DNA of 64,000 nucleotides, from NCBI RefSeq assembly GCF_900105095.1, contig NZ_LT629743.1:1550001-1614000 (forward strand). Direction: 5' to 3'. The notes beneath the pieces were generated by a model, which saw only the letters and a list, made by a program, of their open reading frames with translations, did no database searches and was not told where the DNA came from. This DNA comes from Erythrobacter sp. HL-111. GTDB lineage: Bacteria; Pseudomonadota; Alphaproteobacteria; Sphingomonadales; Sphingomonadaceae. Positions 1 to 9,166 of this stretch are shown here, in pieces (positions within the stretch are counted from its first letter, which is position 1; each line of letters begins with the position of its first letter). Both the position numbers and the translations under genes were made by a program.

Positions 1-1841
1 TCGCCGCCATTGGTCGCGATGATCTGGGAGACACCGCCATCGGCAGAGCCGATCGAGCGCGTCTCGAAATCGCCCGTCGCAAGGGCGGTGGCCGACAGGA
101 AGACCGGCCCGCCAAGGCCGATCAAGGCCTCCGCGGTGCTGTCGATCAACGCCAGCCCGCCCGCCGCATCGCCGCCGGGAACCGAGAACGCCTCCGCCAG
201 CAGTTCCACCCGGCCGCCGAGCGAGAGCGCGCCGCCGTCCCGGGCGAAGATCAGCGCCTCCCCGCCGGTCACCGCCGCGTCGGCAGCGAGGAGGCCGATT
301 TGCGTCGAACCGAACGCGGAGGCGCTCACCGTCACATCGCCGAGAATGTCGACCGTGCCCTCGCCCGCGCCGATCAGCGCGACGCCCGCGGTCGCGCTTC
401 CCGCCACCAGTTCGAAAGTATCCGCGCCGCCGAACGCATCGGCCGTGACGAGGGCATCGCCCCCGATCGTGATCTCCGAAAAGGCACCCGCCTCGAGCCG
501 CGCTTCACCGCCGACGGCATCGATGAGGCCCGGATCTGGAAAGTCCGATCCGACGACGCCGTAGGTGCTGGCGGAAACGAGCATGTCGCCGGTCACGTTT
601 ATGATGCCGAAACCAGCCGTCGCAAGCGCGCGTTCGCGTCCGACAACCAGCAGGTTCCCGTCGACCGTAATGCTCGATTCGCCCGCGTTGAATTCGACGA
701 GGTTGCTGCCGATGGCGAGCAGGCTGCTCGAGGAATCCATGTTCTGGACGGCGATGTTCGCTTCGTTGAGGGGCGAAGCCAGGGAATCGGGCTGGGCGTC
801 GAAAATTGCGTCGATCCCGTCCGAGATCGTGCCGTTCTGCACCGTCCGCCCGAACACGTCGTAATTCGCCGAAAGGATGATCTCGCCGTTCACCACGTCC
901 GCGCTCGCCGCGGGTTCGAAGCCGAGATTGCCCGTGAACAGCATGGAGATCGGGTTTTCCGCGGCCCGCGCGACCGCATAGATCATGTGGTTGTCGCCGG
1001 CCTCCGCGCTCGACGGGCCGCCGACGTCCCCGTTCAACCCCACCACCGTATCGCCGAGCGCCGTGCCGACCGGGATCTCGATATCGAACAGCCCGTTCGA
1101 GAAGGTCAGGTTCACCACCCGCCCGGCGACATAGGCCTGGCTGCCGTTGACGTCGGAAGTGCCGCGCATCCGCACGCCGGCGGCGATCGCGGCGAAATAG
1201 GAATTCTCGGCCGTCGCGGTGATCTGGGCACCGGATTCGATCTCGATCCGCGCGGTCGGCGCATCGCCCGCATCGAGCAGCATGGTGCCGCCGTCGAGCA
1301 CGAAATCCTCGAAGCTCGCGACATCGGGCTCGAGCGTGGTGAGGACGAGGTTGCCGACGTCGAAGCTCGCGTTCGCGCCGACGAGGATGCCGGTCGGCGA
1401 ATAGAAGGCGATCGTCCCGCCGGGCGTGCTGGTGCCGAGCTGCAGGTCGACGATGCGCGAGATCACGCTGCCGTCGATCACCGTGATGTCGCCGTTCTGC
1501 GTGGGCAGGATCCGGTTCAGCACGGCGAAATCACCGCCCGGGTTGCTGCTGCCGTCGTTCTCGAAGGTCGCGACCGCGCCCGTGGGCAGGAAATCGAGGG
1601 CATTGCCCGTGCCCTGGTCGATCTCGGGCGTCCAGTCGATCACGGCGGTGGGGGTTTCGACCGTGATCGTCTCCGTCTCCGTGCCGGTCGGGATGCGGGT
1701 GGCGGATCCCGCGACGACCGTCTCGCTCGCCTGGAAGGCCTGCGCCTGCGCCTTTTCCGCGGAGACCGCGAGCGAGAGGGCGAGCGCCGCCCCGCCGCAC
1801 CCGAGCATCCACCGCACGCGCTTCTCGATCGTCCGGGTCAT
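1..1841 (-). CDS. Two-partner secretion exoprotein (TpsA, filamentous haemagglutinin-like), C-terminus beyond window
   Basis: The frame starts with ATG at 1841 and stays open to the left edge, so the C-terminal part is missing. The N-terminus is a signal peptide: basic start, a hydrophobic stretch (GGAALALSLAVSA) and an AQAQA-type cleavage site near residue 35. After it comes the secretion-domain pattern of haemagglutinin-type exoproteins (NGDITVIDGSVISRI, then LGTSTPGGTIAFYSPTGILV at about residues 135-155). The rest is Gly/Ala/Asp/Val-rich with short beta-like repeats, as expected of a beta-helix. It should be exported by Sec and then moved across the outer membrane by the TpsB protein encoded one base upstream. 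The role (adhesin or other surface protein) cannot be told from this part. Confidence 0.8.
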   Translation of the reverse strand, partial: MTRTIEKRVRWMLGCGGAALALSLAVSAEKAQAQAFQASETVVAGSATRIPTGTETETITVETPTAVIDWTPEIDQGTGNALDFLPTGAVATFENDGSSNPGGDFAVLNRILPTQNGDITVIDGSVISRIVDLQLGTSTPGGTIAFYSPTGILVGANASFDVGNLVLTTLEPDVASFEDFVLDGGTMLLDAGDAPTARIEIESGAQITATAENSYFAAIAAGVRMRGTSDVNGSQAYVAGRVVNLTFSNGLFDIEIPVGTALGDTVVGLNGDVGGPSSAEAGDNHMIYAVARAAENPISMLFTGNLGFEPAASADVVNGEIILSANYDVFGRTVQNGTISDGIDAIFDAQPDSLASPLNEANIAVQNMDSSSSLLAIGSNLVEFNAGESSITVDGNLLVVGRERALATAGFGIINVTGDMLVSASTYGVVGSDFPDPGLIDAVGGEARLEAGAFSEITIGGDALVTADAFGGADTFELVAGSATAGVALIGAGEGTVDILGDVTVSASAFGSTQIGLLAADAAVTGGEALIFARDGGALSLGGRVELLAEAFSVPGGDAAGGLALIDSTAEALIGLGGPVFLSATALATGDFETRSIGSADGGVSQIIATNGG

Positions 1842-1842
1842 C

Positions 1843-3672
1843 TCAGTATCTCCACGGGAAAAGGCGGGCGGTCAGCGAGAACATCAGGCGCACGTCGCCG
1901 AGTTCGGGCGCGAGATCGGGCCGCTCCAGCGGGACCGCGAGGAGGACATCGGCCTGCATCATCGAACCCCAGGCCGCGCGCACCCCGCCGCCGGTCGACC
2001 ACAGGCGGTCGGGATTGAGCGGGCGGCGGCTCGGGTCCTCGTTCCAGACGAAGGCGACATCGGTGAAGACGTAAGGCTGCCAGGCGAGCGCCTGCGGCCC
2101 TTGCGGCGCGAGCGAGCCGTAGCGCAGTTCGAACGCCCCGCCGATGCCGCTGTCGCCAAGAATCGCGCCCGGGTCGTAGCCGCGCCCGATCGAGAAACTG
2201 CCGCCGGCGAATTCCTCGAACGCGGGCAGCGCGTCGCCCGTCGCCTGCGCGCGCGCCTCGAGCGAGAAGGTGACGAGCGGGTCCGGGCGGTATTCGGCGC
2301 CCGCCTGGTAGCGCAGGAGCAGGGGCGTCGGATCGGCCTCGATCCGGCTCGGCGGGGGCGCCCCTCCGGCGAGGCAGGCGAGCGGGTTCCCGCGGCAGTC
2401 GGGGCTCGCCGAGAACACGTCGAGGCCCTGGCGCAGTTCGGCCGAATAGAACGCGCGCAGCCGCGGCTCGAACGGGGTGTAGCCGCCTACGCGCGCGATG
2501 CTGTCGGTGTCGGTCCATTCGCCGGAGATGCGGGCATAGACCATCCGCACCCGGTCCTCGGTCAGGCGGATTTCGTTCGCATCGACCTCCTGGCCGACGA
2601 TGTCGACCCCGCCTTCGAGAAAGGCGCTGAAACGGCGCGTCCGCAGGAGCGGATAGCTCGCGAAGACCGAGGCGAGCATGGTCCGGGAATCGATGTCGAG
2701 CCCGGCAAGGCCTAGGTCCGGGCTGGTCCGGCTGAGCGTCAGCCCCGTGCCGAGCCGCAGCCCCTCGCCCCCGACGGCGAAATCGTGCCCGATGCGGACC
2801 GTCTGCTGTTCATCGAATTCCGCGGTCGAGAAGACGGTGATGCTGGTGCGGTCGCCGAGGCCGGTGAGGTCGTGGAATTCGCCCCGCACCAGCCCGGCGA
2901 AGGGGCCGATCGCGCGCGATCCGAAATTCTGCAGGTTGACGTCGAGCAGCGCGCCCCGGCGCACCACCGCGATCTCCCCCACGAGATCGCCGGGCGCGCC
3001 GCCCGCCGCGGGGCGCAGCGACAGGCGCACGTCGAGCCCCGGCAGGTCGTCGGCAAGCAGGAGATAGCGTTCGGCCTGCTTCGCATTGAACACCTCGCCC
3101 CCGGCGAGCTTTTCGAGATAGCGCGCCGCCACCCGTTCCGAAGGCCCCGCCTCGCCGCGCACCCGCAGCGCGGTCAGCCGCCCGAAGATGACGCGGAAAT
3201 CCGCGATCCCGTCCGCGAGGTTCTGCTCGGGGATCTCGACCGTGGCGAGATAGCCGGCCGATCGCAGGATCGCGTTGGCCTCGGCGCGGATGTCGCACAG
3301 CACCGAAAGCGGCAGCTCGCGCCCGACATACTGGTCGTAGGCATCCGCGAGCGAAAGCCCGGGCACGCTCTCGAGCCCGGCGAATTCGACGCCTTCGAGG
3401 GTCAGGCGGATGTCCGCGTATTCGGGCCGGTCGAGCACGCAGGGCGCGCGCTCCATGTCGCCGTCGATCGTGAGCGTCGGTCCGTCGCGCCGTTCCCGCC
3501 GTTCGGGCGGGACGAGCTCGCTGCGGTTGGGCGGCGCGACCTGCGCTGTGGCCGATGCGCCGGGCAGCGGCAGTCCGGCAAGCAGCGCGCCGGAAAGCAC
3601 CGCGGCCCCGGCCAGCGGCAATCGGCGGACGCAGCGCGCCTGTGCGGATCGATCGTGCAAGAATCCCCCCAA
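1843..3672 (-). CDS. Two-partner secretion outer-membrane transporter (TpsB, ShlB/FhaC/HecB family)
   Basis: A 609-residue protein with an N-terminal signal region (SGALLAGLPLPGASATA). A proline-rich linker follows, then POTRA-like sequence (LRSAGYLATVEIPEQNLADG at about 136-155, DLPGLDVRLSLRP near 210) and a C-terminal 16-strand-type barrel ending in LTARLFPWRY. SIGRGYDPG near residue 495 matches the conserved (V/I)RGY motif of the L6 loop in this family. It is read before the exoprotein gene, with a single base between its TGA and the next ATG, so the two should be translated together. Function is inferred from family and from the pairing. Confidence 0.87.
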   Translation of the reverse strand: MGGFLHDRSAQARCVRRLPLAGAAVLSGALLAGLPLPGASATAQVAPPNRSELVPPERRERRDGPTLTIDGDMERAPCVLDRPEYADIRLTLEGVEFAGLESVPGLSLADAYDQYVGRELPLSVLCDIRAEANAILRSAGYLATVEIPEQNLADGIADFRVIFGRLTALRVRGEAGPSERVAARYLEKLAGGEVFNAKQAERYLLLADDLPGLDVRLSLRPAAGGAPGDLVGEIAVVRRGALLDVNLQNFGSRAIGPFAGLVRGEFHDLTGLGDRTSITVFSTAEFDEQQTVRIGHDFAVGGEGLRLGTGLTLSRTSPDLGLAGLDIDSRTMLASVFASYPLLRTRRFSAFLEGGVDIVGQEVDANEIRLTEDRVRMVYARISGEWTDTDSIARVGGYTPFEPRLRAFYSAELRQGLDVFSASPDCRGNPLACLAGGAPPPSRIEADPTPLLLRYQAGAEYRPDPLVTFSLEARAQATGDALPAFEEFAGGSFSIGRGYDPGAILGDSGIGGAFELRYGSLAPQGPQALAWQPYVFTDVAFVWNEDPSRRPLNPDRLWSTGGGVRAAWGSMMQADVLLAVPLERPDLAPELGDVRLMFSLTARLFPWRY

Positions 3673-4053
3673 TTCTTCGGTTGGCGGGGATCATTCCCCC
3701 GCGGTCCGTTAACCCCTTACGAACCGGAAAGTCCGTCTTCGCCCCGAGCGCGACCACCGCCCTCCCGCAGCGAACTGCCGGATGGCACGGGATTCTACAG
3801 ACAAGCCACCCCAGTTCAAGCGGTTGGTTGCGGTTTCGGCACGCCGCATCGCAATTTGTCGCATTCCGACAAAAGCGCCCGCGCCTGCCCCGCAGGCGCA
3901 GCGGGTCGTGCGGCGGGGAATGGGTCCGGATGTCATGAGCGAAGCGCGTCGCCGATCCGCGAGAGGTGCCCGGCCCTTGCGCCGGGGCGGCGCGGCGCGA
4001 GGAGGACAGGCTTGCCCTTGCCGCGCGCGCCATGGCGCCCCACTTCGCCGCGC
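3673..4053. other. Divergent intergenic region between tpsB and the MFS gene
   Basis: No coding frame with family resemblance is seen in these 381 bases. They must hold the promoters of both flanking transcripts. The only clear structure is the inverted repeat at 3855-3873, listed separately. GAGGAGGA around 4000 is too far from the MFS start at 4054 to be its ribosome binding site. Confidence 0.6.
3855..3873. promoter_or_regulatory. Inverted repeat, possible operator
   Basis: TTTGTCG and CGACAAA form a perfect 7-base inverted repeat around CATTC. It lies in the divergent promoter region, about 180 bases from each start codon. Its AT-richness and symmetry suit a dimeric repressor site, but no specific regulator can be named. 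Confidence 0.3.
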
Positions 4054-5235
4054 ATGACAGCGGACCCGCAGAGCGAGGCGGTGCGCGGCCTGTCGCTGGC
4101 GGGCTTTGCCGCAACCCTGCTGACCTATGGGCCGGCGCGGGTGGGGTTCGGCCTGTTCCTGCCGCAGCTGCGGCCCGCCTTCGGGATCGAGGGCGGCGCA
4201 TCGGGCACCATCGCCAGCATCGGCTTTGCCGGCTTCCTCGCCGGCCTCGTCGCGGCGGGCGAGCTGGGCGAACGCTTCGGGGGCACGCGCCCGGTGCTGA
4301 TCGGGCTGATCTGTTCGACGCTGGGCCTCGCCATGGTCGCCTTTGCCGGCAGCGCCGCGGTGCTTGCCGCCGGGGTGGCGCTCGCGATGCTCGGCCCCGG
4401 CCTCACCTGGTCGCCGTTCAACCGCCTCGTCCATGACGGCCTCAGCGATTTCCGGCGGCCCGGCGCGCTGTCGGTGATCAGCACGGGGACCAGCCTCGGC
4501 ATTGCGCTGGCCGGGGCGGCGGCGCTGCTGGTGGCGCTCTGGGGAGTGTCGTGGCGCTGGGCCTGGGTCTTCTTCGCGTTGCTCGGGCTCGGCGCGCTCG
4601 CGGTCAATGCCCGCCTGCTGACCCGCCTCGCGCCTGCGCCGCGGCGCGAACGGCGCGAATTCTGGAGCGGGGTGCGCCGCCGCCGAGCGGCCCCGCTCTA
4701 CGCCGTCGCCTTCTCCTTCGGGATCACCACCGCGATCTGGATCACCTTCGCCGCGCGCACGGTCGAGCAGGCGGGCGGACTTCCCGGTTTGCCCGCGAAC
4801 GGTTCGTCGGCGGCGATCTTCGTCGCGCTGGGCCTTGCGGGTCTTGCCGGGATCGGGACGGCGCGGGTGCGCCGGGCGATCGGCCTTCCCGCGCTCGTCG
4901 CCGCGCTGATGCTCGCCGCTGCGCTTTCCGCCGCGCTGCTCGCGCTCGCGCCCGCGTCCTGGCCCGGCGTCATGGCGTCCGCCGCGCTGCAGGGCGTCTT
5001 CATCATGATGACGAGCGCGGTGCTGTCCTTCTGGGCGGAACGGATCTTCGCGGGCGGCAGCCTGCTCGGCTTCACCGCCGCGCTGCTCTTCGTCGCCGCG
5101 GGGAGCATCGCCGGACCGGCGATCGCGGGGCTCGCCTACGACAGGCTGGGGGCGCAGGCGGTCTTCCTCGCCCTCGCCGCACTCTCCGCCGCGAGCGCGC
5201 CGCTGGCGCTCCCCCGCTTCGTCCGGATCGCCTGA
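4054..5235 (+). CDS. Major facilitator superfamily transporter
   Basis: A 393-residue protein made of about 12 hydrophobic segments (for example AGFAATLLTYGPARVGFGLF and SIGFAGFLAGLVAAG) with short basic loops, as in a YbfB/CynX-like MFS permease. The GELGERFGGTRPVLIG loop after helix 2 matches the MFS A-motif position. The start at 4054 is the first ATG in frame after a long non-coding-looking stretch. The substrate is unknown. It ends 50 bases before ku and may be read with it, but nothing suggests shared function. Confidence 0.75.
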   Translation: MTADPQSEAVRGLSLAGFAATLLTYGPARVGFGLFLPQLRPAFGIEGGASGTIASIGFAGFLAGLVAAGELGERFGGTRPVLIGLICSTLGLAMVAFAGSAAVLAAGVALAMLGPGLTWSPFNRLVHDGLSDFRRPGALSVISTGTSLGIALAGAAALLVALWGVSWRWAWVFFALLGLGALAVNARLLTRLAPAPRRERREFWSGVRRRRAAPLYAVAFSFGITTAIWITFAARTVEQAGGLPGLPANGSSAAIFVALGLAGLAGIGTARVRRAIGLPALVAALMLAAALSAALLALAPASWPGVMASAALQGVFIMMTSAVLSFWAERIFAGGSLLGFTAALLFVAAGSIAGPAIAGLAYDRLGAQAVFLALAALSAASAPLALPRFVRIA

Positions 5236-5285
5236 GGAAACCAATCGCCGCGCCGTTAGTCGAATCCCCCGGAAAGGCGACGATC

Positions 5286-6131
5286 ATGGCAGCACGCGCA
5301 TATTGGCAGGGACAGATCCGGCTCGCGCTGGTCTCGATCCCCGTGGAACTCTTCTCGGCGACCAAGACCGGTTCGAAGATCCGCTTCAACCAGATCCACG
5401 AGCCGAGCGGCAAGCGCATTGCCTACGAAAAGGTCGTGCCCGGCATCGGCCCGGTCGACACGGACGAGATCATCCGCGGTTTCGAAGTGTCGAAGGGGAG
5501 CTACGTGCTGCTCGAGGACGAGGAGATCGACGCGGTCAGGATCGAGAGCCGCCGCACGCTGGAACTGGTGCAGTTCGTCGACGCGCACGAGATCGACCCG
5601 CTTTATTTCGAGCGGCCCTATTACGTCGCCCCGCAGGACGAGCTGGCCGAGGAAGCCTTCGTCGTCCTGCGCGAGGCGCTGCGCCGGGCGAAGAAGGTGG
5701 CGCTCGGCCAGCTTTCGGTGCGCGGCTCGGAAAAGCTCGTCGCGATCAAGCCCTGCGGCAAGGGCCTGCTGCTCGAAACCCTGCGCTATGCCGACGAGGT
5801 GCGCGAGGGGCAGGCCTTCTTCGACGACATAACCGATGCCAAGCCCAGGAAGGAACTGCTCGACCTCGCCGCCGCGCTGATCGACCAGAAATCGGCCCCC
5901 TTCGATCCGGGCGAATTCGAGGACCGCTATTCCGAGGCCCTGCGCGGCCTGATCGAGAAGAAGCGCAAGGCGAAGAAGGGCGAAGCCGTGATCGAGGACG
6001 TGGACGAACCCGGCGGGGGCCGCGGCGGCAATGTCGTCGACCTGATGGCGGCGCTCAAGAAGTCCGTGGGCGAGGAGAAGGGATCGGACGCCGCTCCGAA
6101 GAAGCGCAGCCGCTCCGGAAAATCGGCCTGA
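5286..6131 (+). CDS. ku: Non-homologous end-joining protein Ku
   Basis: A 281-residue bacterial Ku. The core barrel is easily recognised: WQGQIRLALVSIPVELFSAT at residues 6-25, a KIRFNQIHEPSGKRI segment, and LKKSVGEE near the end. Bacterial Ku forms a ring-shaped homodimer that holds double-strand ends and recruits LigD. The C-terminal tail is Lys/Arg-rich (KKRSRSGKSA), like the extended DNA- and LigD-binding tails of the family. The start at 5286 follows GGAAAGG with good spacing. It is followed after one base by ligD. Confidence 0.95.
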   Translation: MAARAYWQGQIRLALVSIPVELFSATKTGSKIRFNQIHEPSGKRIAYEKVVPGIGPVDTDEIIRGFEVSKGSYVLLEDEEIDAVRIESRRTLELVQFVDAHEIDPLYFERPYYVAPQDELAEEAFVVLREALRRAKKVALGQLSVRGSEKLVAIKPCGKGLLLETLRYADEVREGQAFFDDITDAKPRKELLDLAAALIDQKSAPFDPGEFEDRYSEALRGLIEKKRKAKKGEAVIEDVDEPGGGRGGNVVDLMAALKKSVGEEKGSDAAPKKRSRSGKSA

Positions 6132-6132
6132 C

Positions 6133-8637
6133 ATGGCGCGCGCGAAGGCCAGACCCGGGCAGGGAAACGCGCTCGCCGAATACAACCGCAAACGCGATTT
6201 CGAGGCGACGCCCGAACCGGCGGGAGAGCACGGCGAAGGCGCGGGCGACAGCTTCATCGTGCAGAAACACGACGCATCCCGCCTCCACTGGGACCTGCGG
6301 CTCGAATTGGACGGCGTGCTCAAGAGCTGGGCGGTCACCAAGGGCCCCTCGCTCGATCCGGCGACCAAGCGGCTGGCGGTCAGGACCGAGGACCACCCGC
6401 TGTCCTATGCCGCGTTCGAGGGGACAATCCCCAGGGGCGAGTACGGCGGCGGGACGGTGATGCTGTGGGACCGCGGGACCTGGGCGCCGGTCCCCGGGAA
6501 GAAGGCCTCCGACATCGAGCGCGGGCACCTGCACTTCCGTCTCGAAGGCGAGCGGATGAAAGGCGAATGGCTGCTCGTCCGGCTCAAGCCGAGGGGGAAG
6601 GAGAAACGCGAGAACTGGCTGCTGAGAAAGCTCGAGGACGAACACACGGGCGCGACCGACGAACTGGTCGAGCGCGAACTCACCAGCATAGCGACAGGCC
6701 GCTCGATGGCGCAGATCGCGGCGGGAAAGGAGCCGGTCGAGCCGAGCCGGGCCAGCGTCCTCGCCCGGATGAAGCCGAAGACCGGACGGCCGCGCAAACC
6801 CCGCCGACCCGCCGCCCTGCCGGGCTTCCGCAAGCCCCAGCTCGCCACTCTCGTCGACGCGGTTCCAGCCGGGAACGGCTGGCTGCACGAAATCAAGTTC
6901 GACGGCTACCGCGCCCTCGTCGCGGCAAGGGGCGATGAGGTGCGCGTCTACACGCGATCGGGCAAGGACTGGACCGACAAGTTCGGTCCGCTCGCCAAAG
7001 CCTTCGCCGGGCTGGACCTGCACTCCTGCCTCATCGACGGCGAGATCGTCGCATCCGACAGCAGGGGCAATCCGGATTTCTCGACCCTGCAGGCCGTGCT
7101 CAAGCGTGGCCTCGGCGCACAGGGGGAAGCCGACGCGCTCGCCTTCCATGCCTTCGACCTGCTCGAGCTCGACGGCGAGGACCTCACGGGCGAGCCCAAT
7201 ATTGAGCGCAAGGATCGGCTCGAGGCCCTGCTCAAACGCGCCGAACCGCCGATCCATGTCGCCGACCATGTCATCGGCGCGGGCGAAAGACTGTTCAGGG
7301 CCATGTGCGATGCCGGCCAGGAAGGGATCATCTCCAAACGGATCGCCGCGCCCTATCACCCTTCGCGCAGCAAGGCCTGGGTCAAGGTCAAGTGCACGCA
7401 GCGGCAGGAATTCGTCGTCATCGGGTGGAAGCCCTCGCAGGCTAAGGGGCGCCCGTTCTCCTCGCTGCTGATGGCCCAGAACGAGGACGGCGAACTGGTC
7501 TACAAGGGCAATGTCGGCACCGGCTTCGACGCCGACCTATTCGATGCGCTCATCGCGAAGCTCAAGCGGCTCGAACGCAAGACCCCGCCTGCGGAGGTCG
7601 AACCGGCCAAGGCCCGGGGCGTGCGCTGGGTCACGCCCAAACTGGTCGCCGAGGTCGCCTTTGCCGAATTCACCGCCGACGGGAACATCCGCCACGGCAG
7701 CTTTCTCGGCCTGCGCGAGGACAAGGACCCCGGGACCGTCACGCCCGAGACGCCCGCGCCCGCCCCGCCACCGGCCGCCGAGGTCACGATCTCCAGCCGG
7801 GACCGCGTGATCTTCCCCGGTTCGGGCGCTACCAAGGGCGATCTTGCCGACCATTACGAAGCGATCGCCCCGATCATGCTCCCCTTCGCCGCGCAGCGCC
7901 CGGTCAGCCTCGTGCGCTGCCCGCAGGGCCGGGCGAAGAAATGCTTCTTCCAGAAACACGACACCGGCGGCTTCGGCGACGCGGTGCGGCGCGTGCCGAT
8001 CCGCGAGAAGGACGGCGGTTACGAAGACTATCTCTACATCGAGGACGCACGCGGCATCCTGCAATGCGTCCAGATGGGCACGATCGAGTTTCACGGCTGG
8101 GGCGCGCGGACAAGCGAAGTCGAGGCGCCGGACCGCATGGTGTTCGACCTCGACCCGGACGAAGGGCTCGATTTCGGCGACGTCAAAGGCGCCGCGCGCG
8201 ACATCCGCGACCGGCTCGCGGACCTCGGGCTCGCCAGCTTCGCCATGCTCACGGGCGGCAAGGGAGTGCACGTCGTCGTCCCGCTCGTGCCCGGCCATTC
8301 CTGGGAGGCGCACAAGGACTTCGCGCGCCGCTTCGCCGAGGCGCTCAGCCTTGCCGAGCCCGAACGCTTCACGGCGACGATGAGCAAGGCGAAGCGCAAG
8401 GGCAGGATCTTCATCGACTGGCTGCGAAACCAGCGCGGGAGCACGGCGATCCTGCCCTACGCCGTGCGCGCCCGCGAAGGGGCGCCGGTGGCTGCCCCGA
8501 TCGGCTGGAACGAACTCGGCAAGGTGACCGGCGCCGGGCAGTGGCGGTTGGGCGATGCGGAGGAATTGCTCGAGCGGGCGCGCAGCAAGACGCTTGCCGG
8601 CTGGGGATTTGCCGAGCAGCGGCTGCCGGACCTTTGA
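6133..8637 (+). CDS. ligD: Multifunctional DNA ligase D (phosphoesterase-ligase-polymerase)
   Basis: An 834-residue LigD with the domain order phosphoesterase, ligase, polymerase. The 3'-phosphoesterase part (about residues 35-190) carries DASRLHWDLRLE with His52 and GEYGGGTVMLWDRG. The ATP-dependent ligase part (about 225-530) has its nucleotidyl-transfer Lys255 in EIKFDGYRA and IDGEIVASDSRGNPDFSTLQ. The polymerase/primase part (about 555-834) has metal-binding aspartates in VFDLDPDEGLDF (Asp672, Asp674). With Ku it trims, fills and seals double-strand breaks. Translation is probably coupled, since only one base separates the ku TGA from this ATG. Confidence 0.96.
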   Translation: MARAKARPGQGNALAEYNRKRDFEATPEPAGEHGEGAGDSFIVQKHDASRLHWDLRLELDGVLKSWAVTKGPSLDPATKRLAVRTEDHPLSYAAFEGTIPRGEYGGGTVMLWDRGTWAPVPGKKASDIERGHLHFRLEGERMKGEWLLVRLKPRGKEKRENWLLRKLEDEHTGATDELVERELTSIATGRSMAQIAAGKEPVEPSRASVLARMKPKTGRPRKPRRPAALPGFRKPQLATLVDAVPAGNGWLHEIKFDGYRALVAARGDEVRVYTRSGKDWTDKFGPLAKAFAGLDLHSCLIDGEIVASDSRGNPDFSTLQAVLKRGLGAQGEADALAFHAFDLLELDGEDLTGEPNIERKDRLEALLKRAEPPIHVADHVIGAGERLFRAMCDAGQEGIISKRIAAPYHPSRSKAWVKVKCTQRQEFVVIGWKPSQAKGRPFSSLLMAQNEDGELVYKGNVGTGFDADLFDALIAKLKRLERKTPPAEVEPAKARGVRWVTPKLVAEVAFAEFTADGNIRHGSFLGLREDKDPGTVTPETPAPAPPPAAEVTISSRDRVIFPGSGATKGDLADHYEAIAPIMLPFAAQRPVSLVRCPQGRAKKCFFQKHDTGGFGDAVRRVPIREKDGGYEDYLYIEDARGILQCVQMGTIEFHGWGARTSEVEAPDRMVFDLDPDEGLDFGDVKGAARDIRDRLADLGLASFAMLTGGKGVHVVVPLVPGHSWEAHKDFARRFAEALSLAEPERFTATMSKAKRKGRIFIDWLRNQRGSTAILPYAVRAREGAPVAAPIGWNELGKVTGAGQWRLGDAEELLERARSKTLAGWGFAEQRLPDL

Positions 8638-8641
8638 CCTG

Positions 8642-9166
8642 TCAGAATTCGGGGGTCAGCACGTCGATCCGGTAGAGTTCCGCCTGACGGCAGCCGCGCG
8701 ATTGCCAGCCTGCCGCGCGGGCGAACAGTTCCGCCGCCTGCCGCCCGCCGACCGCAAGGTCGTTCTCCCCGGTCCAGTTGACGAGCACGCATTCCCCGCC
8801 CGGCTCCAGCGCCTCGTGGGCGAGGCGGGAGACTTCCTCGATCTCCTCGCGGTCGAGGAAATAGAGCGCTTCGGACAGCATCACGAGATCGAACCGCCCG
8901 TTCGGCCATTCCCGCGGGACCTCGCAGCGGCCGAAGGTGAGGCCACGCGCCCTGCCGCAGCGCGAGCGCGCCTCTTCGAGCGCGATCTCGGACACGTCGA
9001 GCGCCATGAGCGCGCAGCAGCGCGGCGCGAGCGCGCGGGTCAGCACCCCCGCCCCACAGCCCACTTCGAGCGCCCGGTCATATTCCCGCCTGCCCAGCGC
9101 GGCGAGCGTGGCCGCGCGCTTGGAACGCTCGTAGTCGCTCGTCGCGCAGTCCCACGGATCAAGCAT
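8642..9166 (-). CDS. SAM-dependent methyltransferase, NodS-like
   Basis: A 174-residue class I methyltransferase. ALEVGCGAGVLTRALAP at residues 32-48 is the SAM-binding motif I, and FDLVMLSEALYFLDREE is the motif IV region. The N-terminus (DPWDCATSDYERSKRAATL) resembles NodS-family enzymes. It starts inside the upstream glycosyltransferase gene (8-base overlap) and converges on ligD, with 4 bases between the two stops. The substrate is unknown. The coupling with a glycosyltransferase suggests a glycolipid or other small sugar-containing molecule, which is inference only. Confidence 0.8.
   Translation of the reverse strand: MLDPWDCATSDYERSKRAATLAALGRREYDRALEVGCGAGVLTRALAPRCCALMALDVSEIALEEARSRCGRARGLTFGRCEVPREWPNGRFDLVMLSEALYFLDREEIEEVSRLAHEALEPGGECVLVNWTGENDLAVGGRQAAELFARAAGWQSRGCRQAELYRIDVLTPEF

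Noticed and set aside
1426-2715. A 429-codon plus-strand frame
   Set aside because: It runs antisense across both two-partner secretion genes, which have clear signal peptides and motifs. The composition is Arg/Ala-biased as in GC-rich shadow frames.
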